Shown here: piece by piece, positions 60,801-64,000 of the stretch
How positions within the stretch are numbered: the stretch's first letter is position 1
How the letters are laid out: each line of letters starts with the position of its first letter
Origin: Dendronephthya gigantea
Lineage: Eukaryota; Cnidaria; Anthozoa; Malacalcyonacea; Nephtheidae
Length of the DNA stretch: 64,000 nucleotides
Direction of reading: 5' to 3'
Assembly (NCBI RefSeq): GCF_004324835.1
Contig: NW_021163033.1
Span: 2,148,001 to 2,212,000, forward strand
The notes under the pieces: generated by a model
Told to the model about the DNA's origin: nothing
The model's input: the letters and a program-made list of their open reading frames with translations, nothing else
The model's database searches: none
Position numbers and translations under genes: made by a program

Positions 60801-61362
60801 TTTAAATTCTAATTAGAAATGTTTTTTACATTTCCTTTCTCCTTCTATAGTCTTGAAAACTTAACCAAATTGATATCTTTTTTATTAGATTGTTCGTCAG
60901 CTCAAGACGGTAAAATGCAAGTGTCATGGCAAATCAGACCAGTGCACGCACAAAACGTGTTGGCATGTCGCTCCCGACGTTGAAAAAGTCGGCGAACAAA
61001 TTTGGCAACTCTACAAAAATTCGATCAGGTCGCAGTGGAACAAGACCACGAACGTCCTGTACGATAAAGACCGCTCGAGGCGGGAAAAAGGCCAGGAAAA
61101 ATTGGATAAAAAGCTCACGTATTTCGCTCAGTCCGAGAACTTTTGCGTGCAAAACCTCCCGATGGGCATCATGGGAACATACGGCCGAACATGCAACAGT
61201 ACGTCGCTAGGCAACGACGGTTGTGACACGATGTGTTGCGGGCGAACCTACAAGAGGACTATGGTTACCAAGACGGTAAAATGTAACTGCCAATTTGTTT
61301 GGTGCTGCAGAGTAGATTGTGAGTTATGCAATAAGACGGAGGTTTTAGAAACCTGTCTGTAA
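48814..61362 (+). CDS. Wnt family secreted signalling protein, four exons
   Basis: Wnts are lipid-modified secreted ligands for Frizzled and LRP5/6 or ROR/RYK receptors. Coding exons: 48814-48887, 50154-50422, 59471-59751 and 60889-61362. Splice signals and phases agree, giving 1098 nt, or 365 residues, normal for the family. Exon 1 is a signal peptide (FLHALLIAVICV). Family blocks follow: QRSICMRSPDMI, ECRKRFKDYRWNCS, SRETAFVQALTSA, ACATQNYKHCGCG, SWGGCPDNMQYG, then in exon 4 VKCKCHGKSDQC and KTCW, and a cysteine-rich end with GRTCNSTS, GCDTMCCGR and CNCQFVWCC. The lipid-acceptor Ser (224) is kept, but the usual SGSC after CHG is SDQC. The N-terminus after the signal is unusually basic. Subfamily was not assigned; the C-terminus looks somewhat like Wnt16/Wnt2. 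Intron 2 is 9.0 kb. Confidence 0.95.
50423..59470 (+). other. Large second intron of the Wnt gene
   Basis: This is 9 kb of AT-rich sequence with only short frames lacking recognisable domains. The protein alignment across the flanking exons has no gap, so no coding exon is missing. I saw no clear inverted-repeat element here, in contrast with the 20 kb upstream of the gene. Confidence 0.55.
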
Positions 61363-62704
61363 ATGATGGACATCAGTGGATATTTATTGACTCGGCATTA
61401 ACTTACGGAAATGAGTGTGAGCAAGGAGTGTTTGTTCTGTTGTACTGCTGCAAAACACTTTGCGAAATTGGGAAGATTTTACTACGTTCATGTCGAGAAG
61501 ACTTTTTTTATTCGAGTAATTAACGATATTTATAGATTATCCATCCATAAAAGACTGCACTGGGCCCTAATGCACAACATCACATGTTTGAATCGGTCTA
61601 ATTGCGGTTTTCCACAAGATTTCAACGAAATTTTTCGCTCGATTTTCAGTTCAATTGTGACCGATGAAGGGAATCCGCTACGGTTGAATTCTCACAAATG
61701 AAAAGAATATCAGACGACCGAAAAATTCCGCCCAGTGGAAAACCGCCTTAAGGTCCAATTGCTTCCCGTATTTAGCACCCCCCACCACCACCAATGTTTT
61801 AGACAGAGATTTTAAATTGAAATTTATAATCTTATGAGAATCGATTTTTTTGGAGTTGCCCAAAGAAAACGTGGTCCCAGCTTTTCATATTAAATACATT
61901 ATTCAATTCATCCTAGTGCAGTCAGAGACCTCATCATAGACTTACGATGAAATCAAATTGACTTATTTCATTTGAACAACATGAACAACTATATGTATCA
62001 AAATGTCACTAAGCTGTTTCAGCACCTAATAATCACCATCGTTGAAAACAATTACGGTTTATCTACTCACAGCCATGCGGCCATGAGAAAAATATAGTAA
62101 GATTATGTAAAAAGGCTATATCAGCTTAATATGTATGTTTATATTATGCTAAGACTAAGTATGTTATTAAATGTAATATTTATTTATTATCATTAATTAT
62201 AATAAAATATATACAGGTATTGATTGTTCAAAAACGGTATTCGCTGCTCTATATTCATTGTGCAAGTGTCGAAAAATTTAGCAGGATTTTAAACAGGGTG
62301 CAATTAGGATTAAGGGAAAAGAGTATTTGGAGAAGAGAAATATTTCATTTCATAAATCATGTTTTAACCCAGGAAACACTAGATTGACATACCTTATTCA
62401 AAATGTTTTATGATGAAGCGTTTATAATACAATAAGTTCAGAGATAGTTGCAGAAATAGTGTTTGAACCCGTTCACACAAAGGCATCGGATAAAAACATC
62501 AGGCTCATAACGTGATATTCAGACTCACTCTTTCAGTCTCACTCCCTCGCCCCCCCCCCCTGCGAATTGCGAATAAAACTATAAAAGCTCTAAAACCAGG
62601 TGTTCTTAAAAAACAATGAGAAAAAATGCAAGCGCATATTGTTTTCACGCTGATCCATATAATCCCGATAACATGAAGTACATACCTTCATCAAATAAAT
62701 TCCC
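61363..62704 (+). other. Wnt 3' untranslated region and intergenic sequence
   Basis: The first good poly(A) signal on the plus strand seen after the Wnt stop is AATAAA near 62200, which would give a 3' UTR of about 840 bp. A poly-C run lies near 62550. No gene was recognised. Confidence 0.4.
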
Positions 62705-63195
62705 TTATTCTCTCCCTTCTTTTGCATTTGAGTCCAATCCTTTGAACACTAGATCGATATTTTGCGCAATATTTTGTTCAATGAACTTTAAGCTCTCTTG
62801 ATGATCATCAGATCTGTAGCTCCTGATGGACAAATTCATTGTAGAGCCTGACAAAATAGATTTAATATTCATATTTGTCTGCATTACTGCTTCTCAATTA
62901 AATTGACCACATCATCCGCATGGTTAACTAGTGAGTCGCATGTTGTCGCTGACCCAGAGTCGCATGTTGAATCTAGAAAGCTTGAGTGGAGCTATAATGT
63001 ACAACAGTATAAAACAATATTGAAACAATCAGATATTATGGACACTTACTGCAAATCCTCAGTACAATTTACAAGTCAGAGACTCACAGCAAGCCTCAAA
63101 TCTGACCATTCATAATTTTATACAGATTTCGTCGAATGGTCCTACATTCAACGAAGTATATTTTGTAATTACCCGCCAATTTTACCGGCCATCAT
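62705..63195 (-). other. Doubtful small multi-exon gene of unknown function
   Basis: Two exon-like blocks on the minus strand join in phase: 62991-62888 (acceptor TACATTATAG, donor CA/GTAATG) and 62822-62705 (acceptor TTTGTCCATCAG). The joined frame ends with a helical, charged stretch including SLKFIEQNIAQNI and VFKGLDSNAKEGRE before a TAA. A possible first exon, 63195-63173, encodes MMAGKIG. A linking block with good borders, 63103-63052, keeps phase but contains one in-frame TGA. So either that block is wrong, the gene is broken, or the start lies elsewhere. No family was recognised. The C-terminal helix could belong to a small coiled-coil subunit, but this is a guess. Confidence 0.3.
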
Positions 63196-63758
63196 ACCAA
63201 CATGCGCCTACAGTTTAGATTTAAAGCTTGTATGTGAGCCGTTACTTGATGTTAGCTGTACACAAAGTCGCAGTGAAAAAACAGTTGGGTGATGTAGGAA
63301 TTTGAAGACATGCATCATAGTAGGGGACTGGTAGCAGCATAAAATGAGAGAAAACCAAACGATCAGCGTCTTGAAACCCAGTAGGTGGCTTGAAACAAAA
63401 ACAGAATGAAATTTATTTTAAAATATTACAAAATATTACATAGTTTTGTTTTTAATAGTACAGTTAAAAATGTGAACACGCTGTGTGATATCATAAGATA
63501 GAGAAATGTTTGCATATAAAACAAAGATAAGCATTTCAAGACAATCGTTTTCGAAATTCTGCCAAACATGTTACATATACATTAAAATTATCACTCCAGT
63601 ATACTGAATTCCCTTCCAAAAAATATTTTGCAAATCTCTATTGTTACATGGACACTTCGTGTATTTGTTTGGCATATTTGCATACCGCGTTCTATATACA
63701 AAATACATGTCTGGCAAAACTTTGCCTTTTTAGAAAGAAATATTTGATATCACACAGT
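63196..63758. other. Non-coding gap, probable MBLAC1 3' untranslated region
   Basis: On the minus strand a TTTATT at about 63411 (AATAAA in sense) could end the MBLAC1 transcript some 340 bp after its stop. No exon was recognised. Confidence 0.35.
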
Positions 63759-64000
63759 TTACTTTCTGGGATTCCTGAACATTGCTCCATGACCGGGTAC
63801 AATATAGTCAGCTATACCAAGAATCTTTTCACGATTATCTCTCTGCAATTCCTCGTGCTCGCTATACGCCTTCCACAAGTCCTCTCGTGCAAGGTCTGCT
63901 GCTTTTTCAAATAGATCGCCCGTGATGGCCACTGTGCCATGTCGAGTGTTCTTCACAATTACACTAACATCACTGTCCGTATGCCCTGGAGTTGGCCATA
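63759..64000 (-). CDS. MBLAC1: MBLAC1-type metallo-beta-lactamase protein, 3' end only
   Basis: The C-terminal 80 or so residues are in the window; the gene runs off the right edge. Visible motifs are WPTPGHTDSDVSV (metal-binding His in TPGHT), then VKNTRHGTVAITGDLF with the bridging Asp, and IADYIVPGHGAMF with the last metal-binding His close to the end. In this family the GDLF and VPGHG blocks sit at the C-terminus just as here. Human MBLAC1 has been described as a nuclease acting on histone pre-mRNA and as a ceftriaxone-binding protein. The stop is at 63759. The cytosolic or nuclear role is taken from the family, not from this fragment. Confidence 0.85.
   Translation of the reverse strand, partial: WPTPGHTDSDVSVIVKNTRHGTVAITGDLFEKAADLAREDLWKAYSEHEELQRDNREKILGIADYIVPGHGAMFRNPRK

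Noticed and set aside
63052-63103. Selenocysteine codon in a new selenoprotein
   Set aside because: A single in-frame TGA in a hand-built exon of an unrecognised gene is far more likely to be a modelling error or a broken gene; no SECIS-like hairpin was seen.

Overview
The window reads as a piece of an AT-rich invertebrate nuclear genome, most likely a cnidarian and perhaps an anthozoan. This is an inference from four things: spliced animal genes with GT-AG introns, a secreted lectin-like plus PAN domain gene of a kind common in anthozoans, a divergent Wnt gene, and many short terminal-inverted-repeat (TIR) elements, some with ends I associate with cnidarian genomes. No rRNA, tRNA, CRISPR array, prokaryotic operon or retroviral element was recognised.

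Layout. 1-5.1 kb: a one-exon RING-finger gene (1644-2102) among MITEs (short non-autonomous DNA elements). 5.2-7.0 kb: an intact single-exon acyloxyacyl hydrolase (AOAH). 7.2-8.4 kb: a MITE fragment and one doubtful small gene. 8.45-12.45 kb, minus: a seven-exon TPGS2 (tubulin polyglutamylase subunit), 300 codons. 12.98-23.44 kb, plus: an eleven-exon CENP-H (kinetochore), 240 codons, head-to-head with TPGS2 across 520 bp. The 6.2-kb eighth intron of CENP-H holds, on the opposite strand, an intact intronless inositol-3-phosphate synthase (ISYNA1). 24.85-27.50 kb, minus: a three-exon secreted protein with a beta-sandwich domain and a PAN domain. 28-48.4 kb: about 20 kb with no convincing gene but many inverted-repeat elements, a (TA)n tract and two sets of longer repeats. 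48.8-61.4 kb, plus: a four-exon Wnt gene, 365 codons, with a 9-kb second intron and an altered lipid-acceptor loop. 62.7-63.2 kb, minus: a doubtful small gene. 63.76-64.0 kb, minus: the 3' end of an MBLAC1-type metallo-beta-lactamase gene that leaves the window.

The genes do not form one pathway. They cover cytoskeleton (TPGS2), chromosome segregation (CENP-H), inositol synthesis (ISYNA1), bacterial lipid detoxification (AOAH), signalling (Wnt), ubiquitin ligation (RING) and an extracellular adhesion or recognition protein. Gene models were built by hand from splice signals, reading phase and remembered family sequences. Exons with matching phase in TPGS2, CENP-H and Wnt are firm; exact boundaries would need transcripts. 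I found no clear new system. The best leads are the intronless ISYNA1 nested in CENP-H, the single-exon AOAH, the non-canonical Wnt acylation loop, and the density and nesting of TIR elements.
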